From Mesobacterium pallidum (lineage in GTDB: Bacteria > Pseudomonadota > Alphaproteobacteria > Rhodobacterales > Rhodobacteraceae), in NCBI RefSeq assembly GCF_019966535.1, contig NZ_JAIMID010000001.1:496001-560000 (forward strand): a DNA stretch of 64,000 bases, read 5' to 3'. The notes below the pieces were generated by a model that was not told where the DNA came from, searched no databases, and was given only the letters and a program-made list of their open reading frames with translations. This document shows positions 55,278 through 63,632 of this stretch, one piece after another. How positions within the stretch are numbered: the stretch's first letter is position 1; every line of letters starts with the position of its first letter. Both the position numbers and the translations under genes were made by a program.

Positions 55278-56689
55278 AGCCGGTCCCCGATCAGGAATTG
55301 CGCCGCCCGGTCCAGCCGGATATGCGGCGGCCCGTCGCCGGGGCGCATCGTGCCACTGGCGGGGGCGAAGTTCATCACCTTGTAATCGCCGTCGAGCCAT
55401 TTCGTCTCCCCGGCGCGGGCCTGGTTCAGCAGCTGGCCGGGGTCTTCGGGCAGCTCTCCGGGGTAGAAGGCGGCCAGCTTGTCCTGGCCCATGAGGCGGC
55501 CGCGCACCACGTCCAAGTCCGATCCGTCATGGCGGATCCGGTCCTCGGTCGTGGCGCGCAATGCGGCGATCGACAGCGCCTCGGTCTTGGCCCCGGCGAA
55601 CTTGGCCCGGTCCGCGGCCTGGCGCGTGACGGCCTGCATGAAGGCGGTCAGCCGCCCATGCTGCGTGTGATGGATATGGTCGGCCTTGGTGGCGGCAAAG
55701 AGGATCTTTTCCACCCGCTTCCCACGCAGGATCTGGCTAAGCCAGGCGTTGCGGCCGGGTTTGAAGGCGCTCAGGATGTCGGCCATGCCGTGCTGCAGAT
55801 CTTCGACCGCGCGGGGGCCCGCGTTGATCGCACCCAGCGCGTCGACCAGCACCACCTGCCGGTCGATCCGGCTGAAATGATCGCGGAAGAACGGCTTGAC
55901 CACCCGCGCCTTGTAGGCATCAAAGCGCCGCTCCATCTCGCGCCAGAGGCCCTTGCGCGGGGCGCGGTCCTCGGGGGGCAGGGGGGCAAAGGTCAGCACG
56001 GGCGACCCCTCGAGATCGCCGGGCATCAGGAACCGGCCGGGCGTCAGGTCGTAATAGCCGGCCTTGCGCGCGGCCTGCATGTAACGGGTGAAGCGCTCGG
56101 CCAGCGCCTTGACGCGCGGCTCGTCCCAGCTGTCCTGGCCCGTCGCGCCCTCGATCTCGAGCAGGTAGGCCTGCGCCTCGGTCCGGCCTTCGATCCGGGC
56201 CAGCACCTCGGCCGACCATTCGGCATAGGACTTGTCCAGTAGGCCGAGGTCCAGAAGCCACTCGCCAGGGTAATCCACGATGTCGAGGTGAATGGTCCGC
56301 GGCCCCTGGAACCCGCCCAGCAGTCCGCCCGGCCGCACCCGCAGCGACAGGCGGAGTTCCGACACCGACCGCGTGCTGTCCGGCCACTCGGGCGCGCGGC
56401 CGGTGAGGCGCGCCAGGTGTTCTTCGTAGTCGAAGCGCGGGATGGTGTCGTCGGGCTGGGGCTGCAGGAAGGCCGCCTCGATCCGCCCCTCGGCCTGGGC
56501 GGCGAGGCCGGTCATCCGGCCCCGGTCCATCAGGTTGGCGACGAGCGAGGTGATGAAGACTGTCTTGCCCGCCCGCGCCAGCCCGGTGACCCCCAGCCGG
56601 ATGGTGGGTTCAAAGAAGGCGCCCGAGACGGTGTCGCCCAACCCCTGCGCGGTGCGCGTGATCCCGTCGGCGATGGTGGAAATGACCAA
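55274..56689 (-). CDS. YcjX-family (DUF463) P-loop protein
   Basis: 471 residues. Walker A GVTGLARAGKTVFITSLV lies near residue 35-50, and the DUF463 family segments TIHLDIVDYPGEWLLDLGLL (G3-like) and RQVVLVDALGAINAG follow. The protein is GTPase-like and in Escherichia coli is in the phage-shock-linked ycjX-ycjF operon. The start is a TTG at 56687-56689 with AGGG about 7 bases upstream; no ATG or GTG is available before the conserved ADGITR segment. It is followed by the overlapping GNAT and DUF697 genes. Confidence 0.85.
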   Translation of the reverse strand: MVISTIADGITRTAQGLGDTVSGAFFEPTIRLGVTGLARAGKTVFITSLVANLMDRGRMTGLAAQAEGRIEAAFLQPQPDDTIPRFDYEEHLARLTGRAPEWPDSTRSVSELRLSLRVRPGGLLGGFQGPRTIHLDIVDYPGEWLLDLGLLDKSYAEWSAEVLARIEGRTEAQAYLLEIEGATGQDSWDEPRVKALAERFTRYMQAARKAGYYDLTPGRFLMPGDLEGSPVLTFAPLPPEDRAPRKGLWREMERRFDAYKARVVKPFFRDHFSRIDRQVVLVDALGAINAGPRAVEDLQHGMADILSAFKPGRNAWLSQILRGKRVEKILFAATKADHIHHTQHGRLTAFMQAVTRQAADRAKFAGAKTEALSIAALRATTEDRIRHDGSDLDVVRGRLMGQDKLAAFYPGELPEDPGQLLNQARAGETKWLDGDYKVMNFAPASGTMRPGDGPPHIRLDRAAQFLIGDRL

Positions 56690-56792
56690 GTGGCTGCCCT
56701 CGTGTTCTCTTGGGCCAAGATAGGCACTTGGCGCGTGATCTCAATGGATTGCGCGTGGGACAGGCAAAATGGCCCGAGCAAGCCCGGGCCAT

Positions 56793-56915
56793 GCCTCCGG
56801 CGGGAGTATTTGGGGAATAATGAAAGGGAGGGTCGATCCGCCCTTCATTGTGCCGATAAACTCTGCGGGGGTCGCTATTGTCGCGCCATTTGTCCGAGAG
56901 ACAATGGCGACGGGT
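56793..56915. repeat. interspersed intergenic repeat cluster 7 (A+, B-, C)
   Basis: An A+ unit at 56793-56826 (core GGAGTATTTGGGGAATAATG), a reversed B unit at 56838-56870 and a C unit at 56871-56915 (inverted repeat CGCCATT...AATGGCG, 884-890 with 903-909). The C unit is nearly identical to that at 2682-2730, and the three lie in the same order in both clusters. This gap (56690-56961) between ycjX and valS has no gene. Confidence 0.75.
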
Positions 56916-56961
56916 GCAAAACCCCCACTCCTGCCATCTCAATACAGGCAGACGCCCGGTC

Positions 56962-59900
56962 TCAGCCAAGCTCGGCCAGCCGCGCATGGGCCTGTTTCAG
57001 CGCGGCTTCTTCCTCTTGGCGGGCGGCGAGGTTGGCGCGGGCTTCCTCGACCACGTCCTCGGGGGCGCTGTCGATGAACTTGGGGTTGTTCAGCCGCCCC
57101 TTGAGCCCGCCGATTTCCTTGGCCAGCTTGCCGAGGGTCTTCTCGAGGCGGGCCTTCTCCTCCGCCACGTCGATGAGGTCGGCGAGCGGCAGGCCGAAGG
57201 TCGCGCCGCCGGCGCTGAGCGTCGCCGTGCCCTTGGGGAAGGCCGCGGTCTCGGTCAGGCTCTCGACCCGGGCGAGGCGCATGATCAGCGTCTCGTTCGT
57301 CGCCCAGGCCGCCTTGGCCGCGTCGTCCCAGCTGGACACCATCAGCGGCACATGCAGGCCCGCCGGCACATGCATCTGCGCCCGGACCGAGCGGATCTCG
57401 TCGATCACCGCGATGACCCAGTTCATTTCCGCATCCGCGGCCGGGTCGACCATCTCGGCCGCCGTGTAGCTGGGCCAGTCGGTGGTCACCAGCATGCCGT
57501 CGCGCTGGCCAAGCGTGCCCCAGAGCTCTTCGGTGATGAAGGGCATGACCGGGTGCAGCAGGATGAGGCACTGGTCGATGACCCAGGCCATGGTGCCCTG
57601 CGTCTCGCGCTTCAGCGCCTCGTCCTCGCCCTGCAGCAGCGGCTTGGAGAATTCGACGTACCAGTCGCAGACCTTGCCCCAGACGAAGGCATAGAGCGCA
57701 TTCGCCGCATCGTTGAACCGGTACTCGGAGAGCGCCGTGTCGACCACCTCGCGGACCTTGGCGGTTTCGCCCACGATCCACTTGTTGACGGTCGCCTCGA
57801 GCGCCGTGAGGTCGGGGGCGGGGGCGGCATGCGCCTCGTTCATCTCGGCAAAGCGGGAGGCGTTCCAGAGCTTGGTGCCGAAGTTGCGGTAGCCCTTGAT
57901 CCGGTCTTCCGAAAGCTTCAGCACCCCGCCGATCGCCGCCATGGAGGCATTGGTGAAGCGCAGCGCATCTGCGCCGTATTCGTCAACGATATCAAGCGGG
58001 TCGATCACGTTTCCGGTGGTCTTGGACATCTTCTTACCCTTCTCGTCGCGGACGAGCTGGTGCAGGTAGACGGTGTGGAACGGGATCTGATCCACGACGG
58101 CGAGCTGCATCATCATCATCCGGGCGACCCAGAAGAACAGGATGTCGAAACCGGTGACCAGCACATCCGTCGGGAAGTAGCGGGCGAGCTCGGGCGTGCG
58201 CTCGGGCCAGCCGAGCGTGCCGATGGGCCACAACCCCGAGCTGAACCAGGTGTCCAGCACGTCAGGGTCGCGCCAGACCGGGTAGACCAGCTGCGTCGGG
58301 TCCTGGTTCATCGCGTATTCGGCCAGGCTTTGCGCGAACCGCTCGATGGCGGCGCTGCGGCTTTCGACCTCGACCACGCGGGCGGCCGAAAGCGGCACGG
58401 GGATGTCCGCGTTGTCGGCGGTGAAGCGGTCCTTGACCTCGTCGAAGCTGGCCGCGCAATGGTGGACATCGCCGCGTCGCACCAGGTGCTGGTCGATCAG
58501 CAGGCGGCCCATCTCGACGATGTCGAGATCGCCGTCGCCCTCGTCATCCTCGAAATGCGGGGCCGAGAGGTCGAGCCCGTACCAGACCGGGATCTGGTGC
58601 CCCCACCAGAGCTGGCGCGAGATGCACCAGGGCTCGATGTTCTCGAGCCAGTGGTAATAGGTCTTCTCGCCGCTCTCGGGGATGATCTTGGTCCGCCCTT
58701 CGCGGACCGCGTCCAGCGCCGGGCCGACGACCTTTTCGGCGTCGACGAACCATTGGTCGGTCAGCATCGGCTCGATCACCACCTTGGAGCGGTCGCCGAA
58801 GGGCTGCATGATCGGCTTGGACTCCACCAGCGGAACCATTGCGGCGGGATCGTCGTCTTCGCCCAGCTTGGTGCCGAGACGCGGGTCGTCGGCGCGGGTC
58901 ATGACGGCGAGGCCCTCGGCCGTGATCTCTTCGACCACGCGCTTGCGCGCCTCGAAGCGGTCGAGGCCCCGCAGGTGGTCGGGCACCAGGTTCAGCGCAT
59001 CGACGCCCATCTCGGTGAATTCGGCGCCACCCGCATAGCCCTGCGCCTCGGTCGCAGCCTCGGCATAGGGGGCGCCGTCGGCGCGCATGTTGCCGGCCAT
59101 GTCCATCAGGCGGTACATCGGGATGCCGCCGCGTTTCGCGACCTGGTAGTCGTTGAAATCATGCGCGCCGGTGATCTTGACCGCACCCGAGCCGAAGGTC
59201 GGGTCCGGGTATTCATCGGTGATGATCGGGATCAGGCGGCGATGCTCGGCGGGGCCGACCGGGATCTCGCAGAGCTTGCCGATGATGGGCGCATAGCGCT
59301 CGTCATCCGGGTGCACCGCGACTGCGCCGTCGCCCAGCATGGTCTCGGGGCGCGTCGTGGCGATCGAGATGTAGTCGCGTTCCTCGGTGAAGACGACATT
59401 GCCGTCCTCGTCCTTTTCCACGTAGGTATAGGTCTCGCCACCGGCCAGCGGGTACTTGAAGTGCCACATGTGGCCGGGGGTCTCGATGTTCTCGACCTCG
59501 AGGTCCGAGATCGCGGTCTCGAAATGCGGGTCCCAGTTGACCAGCCGCTTGCCGCGGTAGATCAGGCCCTTTTCGTACATGTCGACGAAGACCTTGATGA
59601 CCGCGTCATGGAAGTTCGGGCTGTCCTCGTGGCCCGTGCGCGGATCGCCCGGGGCGCCGGCCATGGTGAAGGCGTTGCGCGACCAGTCGCAAGAATTGCC
59701 CAGCCGCTTGAGCTGGTTGATGATCGTGGCGCCGTATTCGCCCTTCCATTCCCAGACCTTGTCGAGGAAGGCCTCGCGGCCCAGTTCACGCCGGCCGGGC
59801 TGCTGGGTCGCGGCCAGCATCTTTTCGACCTGCAGCTGCGTGGCAATGCCGGCATGGTCCTGGCCGGGCTGCCAGAGCGTGTCGAAGCCGCGCATGCGAT

Positions 59901-60108
59901 GCCAGCGGATCAGGATGTCCTGGATCGTGTGGTTGAAGGCATGACCCACATGCAGCGCGCCGGTCACGTTCGGCGGCGGCAACATGATGGTGAAGCTGTC
60001 GGCGCCGGGCCGCGCGTTGGCGCCGGCCTTGAAGGCGCCGGCCTCTTCCCAGGCGGCATAGAGGCGCGGCTCGGCGCTGGCGGCGTCAAAGGTCTTTTCC
60101 ATGGCCAT
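56962..60108 (-). CDS. valS: valine--tRNA ligase
   Basis: 1048 residues, class Ia synthetase. The HIGH-type motif [17 protein letters not shown] is near residue 47, the editing domain is in the middle, [13 protein letters not shown] marks the KMSKS loop, and the C-terminal coiled-coil ([20 protein letters not shown]...) completes the long bacterial form. ATG 60106-60108 (MAMEKTFD) and 60100-60102 (MEKTFD) are equivalent possibilities. The array and terminator at 60310-60360 separate it from the DUF1127 gene upstream, so it has its own promoter. Confidence 0.97.
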   Translation of the reverse strand: MAMEKTFDAASAEPRLYAAWEEAGAFKAGANARPGADSFTIMLPPPNVTGALHVGHAFNHTIQDILIRWHRMRGFDTLWQPGQDHAGIATQLQVEKMLAATQQPGRRELGREAFLDKVWEWKGEYGATIINQLKRLGNSCDWSRNAFTMAGAPGDPRTGHEDSPNFHDAVIKVFVDMYEKGLIYRGKRLVNWDPHFETAISDLEVENIETPGHMWHFKYPLAGGETYTYVEKDEDGNVVFTEERDYISIATTRPETMLGDGAVAVHPDDERYAPIIGKLCEIPVGPAEHRRLIPIITDEYPDPTFGSGAVKITGAHDFNDYQVAKRGGIPMYRLMDMAGNMRADGAPYAEAATEAQGYAGGAEFTEMGVDALNLVPDHLRGLDRFEARKRVVEEITAEGLAVMTRADDPRLGTKLGEDDDPAAMVPLVESKPIMQPFGDRSKVVIEPMLTDQWFVDAEKVVGPALDAVREGRTKIIPESGEKTYYHWLENIEPWCISRQLWWGHQIPVWYGLDLSAPHFEDDEGDGDLDIVEMGRLLIDQHLVRRGDVHHCAASFDEVKDRFTADNADIPVPLSAARVVEVESRSAAIERFAQSLAEYAMNQDPTQLVYPVWRDPDVLDTWFSSGLWPIGTLGWPERTPELARYFPTDVLVTGFDILFFWVARMMMMQLAVVDQIPFHTVYLHQLVRDEKGKKMSKTTGNVIDPLDIVDEYGADALRFTNASMAAIGGVLKLSEDRIKGYRNFGTKLWNASRFAEMNEAHAAPAPDLTALEATVNKWIVGETAKVREVVDTALSEYRFNDAANALYAFVWGKVCDWYVEFSKPLLQGEDEALKRETQGTMAWVIDQCLILLHPVMPFITEELWGTLGQRDGMLVTTDWPSYTAAEMVDPAADAEMNWVIAVIDEIRSVRAQMHVPAGLHVPLMVSSWDDAAKAAWATNETLIMRLARVESLTETAAFPKGTATLSAGGATFGLPLADLIDVAEEKARLEKTLGKLAKEIGGLKGRLNNPKFIDSAPEDVVEEARANLAARQEEEAALKQAHARLAELG

Positions 60109-60202
60109 GGATCTGCCCCGTCATGTGAATATGGCTGTCGGGCCTGATCTAGTGGGTTTCGCGGGCAATGGAAACCGGGTGTTTGGTGGATGGGTCTGAT
60201 GG

Positions 60203-60270
60203 GGGGGGCGCTGCCCCCGTCCGCGTGCCGCGGACTCCCCCGAGGTATTTTCGAAACAATGAAGCAGCGG
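60203..60270 (+). repeat. interspersed intergenic repeat, single A+ unit with palindrome
   Basis: GGGGGCGCTGCCCCC (about 60205-60219) and a CGAGGTATTTTCGAAACAATGAAG core (60241-60263) between valS and the small-RNA array. Confidence 0.65.
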
Positions 60271-60317
60271 GGGCGCGCGGGGAGGCGGCGCCTGTCTGAA
60301 GAGCGATGTCTGGAAAT

Positions 60318-60440
60318 GAAAAACGGCGGTGCCCAGGGAGGAGGAGAGGGCACCGCCGTCTGTGTTCGGGACCCGCCTGAGGGAGGAGGCGGCGGTATCC
60401 CGACATGCCCGGCGTCTAAAGGGAGGAGAAGCCGCCGTGC
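60318..60440 (-). ncRNA. cuckoo module 3 (SL9-SL11) with terminator
   Basis: Three hairpins after the linker CCGACAUUCGAAUU. SL11 has a perfect 12-bp stem (60323-60334 with 60348-60359) and loop UCUCCUCCUCCCU, and is followed by UUUUU. So the last anti-SD hairpin is also the Rho-independent terminator of the whole transcript. Confidence 0.8.
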
Positions 60441-60454
60441 AATTCGAATGTCGG

Positions 60455-60580
60455 GGCGGCGGGGCCAGAGGGAGGAGAGAAGCCCCGCCGCCGATTAGAA
60501 CGGGTCGCCACCGAAGGGAGGAGAGGCGGCGACCCTGGTCTTGCAAGGCGGACAAAGGGAGGAGGAGTCCGACCTCGCAA
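60455..60580 (-). ncRNA. cuckoo module 2 (SL6-SL8)
   Basis: Three hairpins after the linker UCGUAAGACAGCAGAAU. SL6 repeats the SL3 loop exactly (UCCUCCUCCCUUU). SL7 has a perfect 8-bp stem GGGUCGCC/GGCGACCC. SL8 has an 11-bp stem and a 16-nt loop. Confidence 0.75.
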
Positions 60581-60597
60581 ATTCTGCTGTCTTACGA

Positions 60598-60716
60598 AGC
60601 GGCGGCCCCAGGGAGGAGGAGAGGAGCCGCCGCTGTCAGTGTCCGGAGGGCCCGAGGGAGGAGTGGGCCGGTCCGGGCGTACGAAGCGAACAAAGGGAGG
60701 AGGAGTTCGCTTGCGT
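60598..60716 (-). ncRNA. cuckoo module 1 (SL3-SL5)
   Basis: Three hairpins after the linker AAAAGAAUGAAGAAU. SL3 has an 8-bp stem plus 3 bp beyond a bulge, and loop UCCUCCUCCCUUU. SL4 has a 5-bp inner and 4-bp outer stem with loop ACUCCUCCCUC. SL5 has a perfect 9-bp stem AGCGGCGGC/GCCGCCGCU. Confidence 0.75.
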
Positions 60717-60731
60717 ATTCTTCATTCTTTT

Positions 60732-60806
60732 GCGGCGGCCCCCAGGGAGGAGGAGAGGGGACCGCCGCTTAGTGGGATGCCTGGCCGGGAGGAGGAGTGG
60801 CCGGGC
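60732..60806 (-). ncRNA. cuckoo module 0 (SL1-SL2), truncated
   Basis: The first module after the DUF1127 stop has only two hairpins, of the same loop types as the second and third hairpins of the later modules. SL1 has a 7-bp stem with one mismatch and loop ACUCCUCCUCCC. SL2 has a 7+4-bp stem with loop UCUCCUCCUCCCU, the same loop as SL11. SL1 begins about 11 bases after the stop codon. Confidence 0.75.
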
Positions 60807-60816
60807 GCCCCGAAAC

Positions 60817-61041
60817 TCATTTGCCGTAGGCAGCCTCGTAGGAGATGCTGCCGATCTGGCCGCGGCTGATGCCGAGGTCTGCCAGGTCGCGCTGCGACAG
60901 GGCGGCCAGTTCGTTGTAGGTCTGGCGGTACACCTGGCGACGCGCGGCGCGGTCGGAGGCTTCCATCAGGTAGGCGCCGAAGCGCGCAAGGAGGTTGGCG
61001 GCAAAGCCGGAGTCGGCGGTGTTGTTAACTGCGAGTGCCAT
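60817..61041 (-). CDS. DUF1127 small basic protein (CcaF1/YjiS-like)
   Basis: 74 residues from ATG 61039-61041. The DUF1127 core is clear in the C-terminal half: RQVYRQTYNELAALSQRDLADLGISRGQIGSISYEAAYGK. The N-terminal half (FAANLLARFGAYLMEASDRAARR) is amphipathic and basic. In R. sphaeroides the homologue CcaF1 binds RNA and is needed for maturation of the CcsR RNAs encoded just after it; the same layout here suggests the same role. A longer frame upstream was rejected as it lacks family similarity. A -35/-10 pair is seen about 55 bases upstream. Confidence 0.9.
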   Translation of the reverse strand: MALAVNNTADSGFAANLLARFGAYLMEASDRAARRQVYRQTYNELAALSQRDLADLGISRGQIGSISYEAAYGK

Positions 61042-61096
61042 CGTTGCGTCTTTCGTCTCTCGTGGGTGGTGGTTTGTTCCGCCCTCTGTTGCATCG

Positions 61097-61125
61097 AATA
61101 TGCGTATTTTGCTGCGACTGCACAA
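61097..61125 (-). promoter_or_regulatory. possible promoter of the DUF1127-cuckoo transcript
   Basis: On the minus strand, TTGTGC (61125-61120) and CATATT (61102-61097) are separated by 17 bases. This would start transcription near 61090, leaving a leader of about 50 bases. R. sphaeroides uses a heat-shock-sigma promoter for ccaF1; this one looks more sigma-70-like and the assignment is open. Confidence 0.4.
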
Positions 61126-61146
61126 TGGACGCTTCGTCAAAGCTGC

Positions 61147-61163
61147 CATGCAGTTTGTGCATG
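61147..61163. other. small hairpin between tonB and DUF1127 gene
   Basis: CATGCA-GTTTG-TGCATG is a perfect 6-bp hairpin in the 169-base gap. It may end the tonB transcript or be part of the promoter region; evidence is limited. Confidence 0.3.
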
Positions 61164-61210
61164 GGTTTTGTGCCCAAAAATTGACGTCTTTTCAACGTTT
61201 TGACGCTACG

Positions 61211-62248
61211 TCACTCACGAAAACTCAGGAAAAAGCGGAAAGTCGTACTTGCGTCTGAAAGCCCTTTGGGCGCGCGCGGCAGGCTGGCTTTGCGGGCCGC
61301 TTTCAGCGCTGCAGCATCAAGCCGGGGGCTGCCGGACGATTGGGTGACGGATGCGCCCAGCAGGCGGCCCGAGGGGCTGACCGACACCGAGATCTGCACC
61401 TTGCCCGTGGCGCGGACCGCGTCGCGCTGCGCCCGTGCCGTGACCTGCGCGCGGACCGCGGCCCCCCAGCGGTCCCTGGCGGCTGCCGCGGCTGTTCCAG
61501 TCAGGCCGGGATTGGATTTTTGTGACGGTTTGTCTGAGCCTTGACGGGATTTTTGCGTGACGGTTCCCTGCCCCGTGGGTGGTTTTTGCGCCGCGCTTTG
61601 CCGGGGATTATTCGGAGCCGGACGCGGCGCCGCCGGGGCCTTTTGCGCCCGAGGCGCGGGTCGGTCCGGGCGCGAAACCGGACGCGGGGATCGGTCCAGC
61701 GCGGCGAAGTCCGGCGGCGTGGAGGGGCGGGTATCGACCGCGGGCAGGGAGGAATCATGCTGCGGTGCGGCGATGGCGCTAACGGCCGGGCGCTGCGGCG
61801 TGGCCCGGCCTTCGGGCGGCGAGTCGGGGGCAGCCGGCGCCGCGGCGTCGGGCAGGGGAATCGCGGCCATCTCCGGCATCTCGGGGGCAAGCGACGGAGG
61901 GCGCAACGCCTGAGCCGGGCGTTCGGGCGCGGAATCGGCGCGTGGGGCGGTCAGCGTTGACGACTCGGGGCGCGCGAGTCGCGGGCTGTCTTGCGGGCCC
62001 GGCAGCGCAGGGGTGGCCGCCGAGTCGGCATCCGGGCTGGTCAGGGTCGGCGCGGGCGCAACCTCGGGCGGCGCTTCCCAGCGCGCGACCAGGTCGGACA
62101 GCGCGGACCCGGCCTGGAGCGCGGGCTGGGCCGCGGCCCGGGCCGGGGGCGCGCCGGGGCGCAGGACCTCGGGCTGGAGCAGGACCAGGGCATGCAGCCC
62201 GGTCGCCAGGGCCAGGAAGCCCACCGCTTCGGCCGCACGCAGGATCAT
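61211..62248 (-). CDS. tonB: TonB-like energy transducer
   Basis: 345 residues. One N-terminal membrane helix (AVGFLALATGLHALVLL, about 8-24), a long Pro/Ala/Ser-rich periplasm-spanning segment (about 30-255) and a C-terminal TonB domain (about 265-345: AAVRAQVTARAQRDAVRATGKVQISVSVSPSGRLLGASVTQSSGSPRLDAAALKA-type pattern, here split for length). It transmits proton-motive energy to outer-membrane receptors. The stop is 169 bases before the DUF1127 start. It overlaps the exbD gene by four bases, and its partner proteins are all in this operon. Confidence 0.88.
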   Translation of the reverse strand: MILRAAEAVGFLALATGLHALVLLQPEVLRPGAPPARAAAQPALQAGSALSDLVARWEAPPEVAPAPTLTSPDADSAATPALPGPQDSPRLARPESSTLTAPRADSAPERPAQALRPPSLAPEMPEMAAIPLPDAAAPAAPDSPPEGRATPQRPAVSAIAAPQHDSSLPAVDTRPSTPPDFAALDRSPRPVSRPDRPAPRAQKAPAAPRPAPNNPRQSAAQKPPTGQGTVTQKSRQGSDKPSQKSNPGLTGTAAAAARDRWGAAVRAQVTARAQRDAVRATGKVQISVSVSPSGRLLGASVTQSSGSPRLDAAALKAARKASLPRAPKGLSDASTTFRFFLSFRE

Positions 62249-62622
62249 GGCCGTGCCCCCGCGATCAGCTGCACCTCGGTGGCGCCAAGCGCGGCGAGGC
62301 GGGCCAGCACGCGCGCGAGATCGGCGGCCGGAGTGGCGGTGTCGGCGCGCAGGGCAAGGGCTGGCCTGGCCGAGGCGGCGGCGAGGGCGGCGTCGCCCGA
62401 AAGCCCTTCGAACGCCAGCGCGCCGGTCGAGGACATATACACTGTGCCGGGTTGCGGGTCGCTTGGGGCACCCGCGCTTTCGGCCAGGGTCAGCTCGAAC
62501 GGATCGGGCGGGGCGATCTGCGCGCTCATCAGGAAGAAGATGAGCAGCAGGAAGACCACGTTGATCATCGGCACCACGCTTTCGCGTGGACGTCTGGGCG
62601 AAAGGGGCAGGGCGAAGCGCAT
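62245..62622 (-). CDS. ExbD/TolR-family protein (second copy)
   Basis: 125 residues. One membrane helix with the functional aspartate position replaced in part: VVPMINVVFLLLIFFLMSAQI has Asn where most ExbD proteins have the proton-carrying Asp (PMIDVVFLLL in its neighbour). A periplasmic domain follows. With only Asn at this position it may be a structural subunit that pairs with the Asp-bearing copy. It overlaps tonB by four bases. Confidence 0.85.
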   Translation of the reverse strand: MRFALPLSPRRPRESVVPMINVVFLLLIFFLMSAQIAPPDPFELTLAESAGAPSDPQPGTVYMSSTGALAFEGLSGDAALAAASARPALALRADTATPAADLARVLARLAALGATEVQLIAGARP

Positions 62623-62625
62623 GGC

Positions 62626-63000
62626 CTATTCCACCAGCACGAGGGTGGGGAAGCCGGCGGCGCGCAACGCCTCCATCACCTCGAGAAGGCGTTGCAGGTC
62701 GGTGCCGTCGCCGCCGCGCAGCAGCACCGGCGCGTCGGGCGTGGGCATCAGCGGGGCGAGGGCGGTGGCGGCGTCTTCGACGGGGACGCCGTTCAGCGTC
62801 ATCGCGTCGGGCAGAATCGTCAGCAGGCGCGGGGGGCCTTGCCAATCCGCGCCCGAGCCGCCGCCAAGTGCCAGGTCCATCGCGACGTCCTGCCCGAAGC
62901 GGGCGGCGAGCATGAAGAACACCAGCAGCAGGAACACCACGTCGATCATCGGCGTGAGGCCGAGGCGGCGGGTCCGGCGGGGGACGGCGAAGTCAAACAT
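62626..63000 (-). CDS. exbD: ExbD/TolR-family protein (first copy)
   Basis: 124 residues from ATG 62998-63000, with TPMIDVVFLLLVFFMLAARF, which holds the conserved membrane Asp required for proton coupling, and a periplasmic domain (LLTILPDAMTLNGVPVED). An alternative start at 63009 adds three residues. It overlaps the end of exbB by 8 bases and is 3 bases from the second exbD. Confidence 0.88.
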   Translation of the reverse strand: MFDFAVPRRTRRLGLTPMIDVVFLLLVFFMLAARFGQDVAMDLALGGGSGADWQGPPRLLTILPDAMTLNGVPVEDAATALAPLMPTPDAPVLLRGGDGTDLQRLLEVMEALRAAGFPTLVLVE

Positions 63001-63628
63001 CGCCGTCACCGGGATCGGGCGCGGTAAAGATGCGGGTGGCGGCGTCTTCCATGTCGGCCTGCACGCGCTCGACCACCGCCTCGAACCACGACAGCGCGAC
63101 CGAGGCGGGAATGGCGACGGTCATGCCGGCGGCGGTGGTCAGGAGCGCTTCCCAGATGCCGCCGGCGAGGGCCGAGGGATCGGCGCGGTTGCCCGCCTCC
63201 TGCAAGGCCTGGAAGGCAGCGATCATGCCGAGGACCGTGCCCAGAAGGCCGATCAGCGGGGCAATGGTGGCGATCAGTTCCAGCGCGCGCAGGCCGGTGC
63301 GGGTGCCCAGCAGGATCGCGCGCCCGGCGCGGGCAGTTTCCTCGCGTGCCTTGTCCTCGGGCAGGCTTTGCCGCGCGTCGATGGCGGCGCGGACGGCGCG
63401 GGCGCGCAGGCCCCGGGCGCGGGCAAGGGCCGCGCGGGCGCCGTCGCGGTCGCCCGCCACCCAGGCCGTCACGGCCGCCTCGGCCCGCGCGCCGCCCCAG
63501 GCGCCCATCAGGCTGAGGCGCCAGATCTTCCACAGGATCAGCGCCAGCGTCAGGACCGACAGGGCGGCGATGGCCCACATGGCCGGGCCGCCGCGCGTCA
63601 GGAAATCGGAGATCTCGGTCCAGGGCAT
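62993..63628 (-). CDS. exbB: ExbB/MotA-TolQ proton channel family protein
   Basis: 211 residues, three membrane helices: about 15-35 (MWAIAALSVLTLALILWKIW), 105-130 (LELIATIAPLIGLLGTVLGMIAAFQ) and 150-175 (LLTTAAGMTVAIPASVALSWF). The conserved TVLGMIAAF and GMTVAIPA segments are typical of MotA/TolQ/ExbB proteins. It forms the proton channel with ExbD that powers TonB. It begins 4 bases after the ABC ATPase gene. Confidence 0.9.
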   Translation of the reverse strand: MPWTEISDFLTRGGPAMWAIAALSVLTLALILWKIWRLSLMGAWGGARAEAAVTAWVAGDRDGARAALARARGLRARAVRAAIDARQSLPEDKAREETARAGRAILLGTRTGLRALELIATIAPLIGLLGTVLGMIAAFQALQEAGNRADPSALAGGIWEALLTTAAGMTVAIPASVALSWFEAVVERVQADMEDAATRIFTAPDPGDGDV

Positions 63629-63632
63629 GGAA

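Larger units (their letters stand above)
60318..60810 (-). ncRNA. array of eleven anti-Shine-Dalgarno hairpins (cuckoo/CcsR-like RNAs)
   Basis: Directly 3' of the DUF1127 gene, eleven hairpins lie head to tail on the minus strand. Each loop carries CUCCUCCC, and seven have the full CCUCCUCCC. In transcription order they are SL1 60805-60780, SL2 60768-60732, SL3 60716-60681, SL4 60675-60644, SL5 60634-60598, SL6 60580-60541, SL7 60535-60502, SL8 60492-60455, SL9 60440-60407, SL10 60402-60367, SL11 60359-60323. Loops are 11-18 nt and stems are GC-rich with covarying sequence. This is the 'cuckoo' arrangement known from Rhodobacter sphaeroides, where CcsR1-4 follow the DUF1127 gene ccaF1 and are cut from one transcript. 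Loops could pair with ribosome-binding sites. Confidence 0.88.

Noticed and set aside
56878..60147. Plus-strand frame of 1089 residues across valS
   Set aside because: Antisense shadow of valS, which has all synthetase motifs.
60318..60810. CRISPR-like array of spaced repeats
   Set aside because: Units differ in stem sequence, are palindromic hairpins with a conserved loop, and no cas gene is near. The structure fits cuckoo RNAs, not direct repeats with spacers.
60329..61203. Plus-strand reading frames over the GGAGG-rich region (60329-60772, 60541-61203)
   Set aside because: They are the complement of the anti-SD hairpin array and DUF1127 gene, with low-complexity Arg/Glu/Gly protein and no family pattern. 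The GGAGG motifs are not ribosome sites; they are the complement of the hairpin loops.
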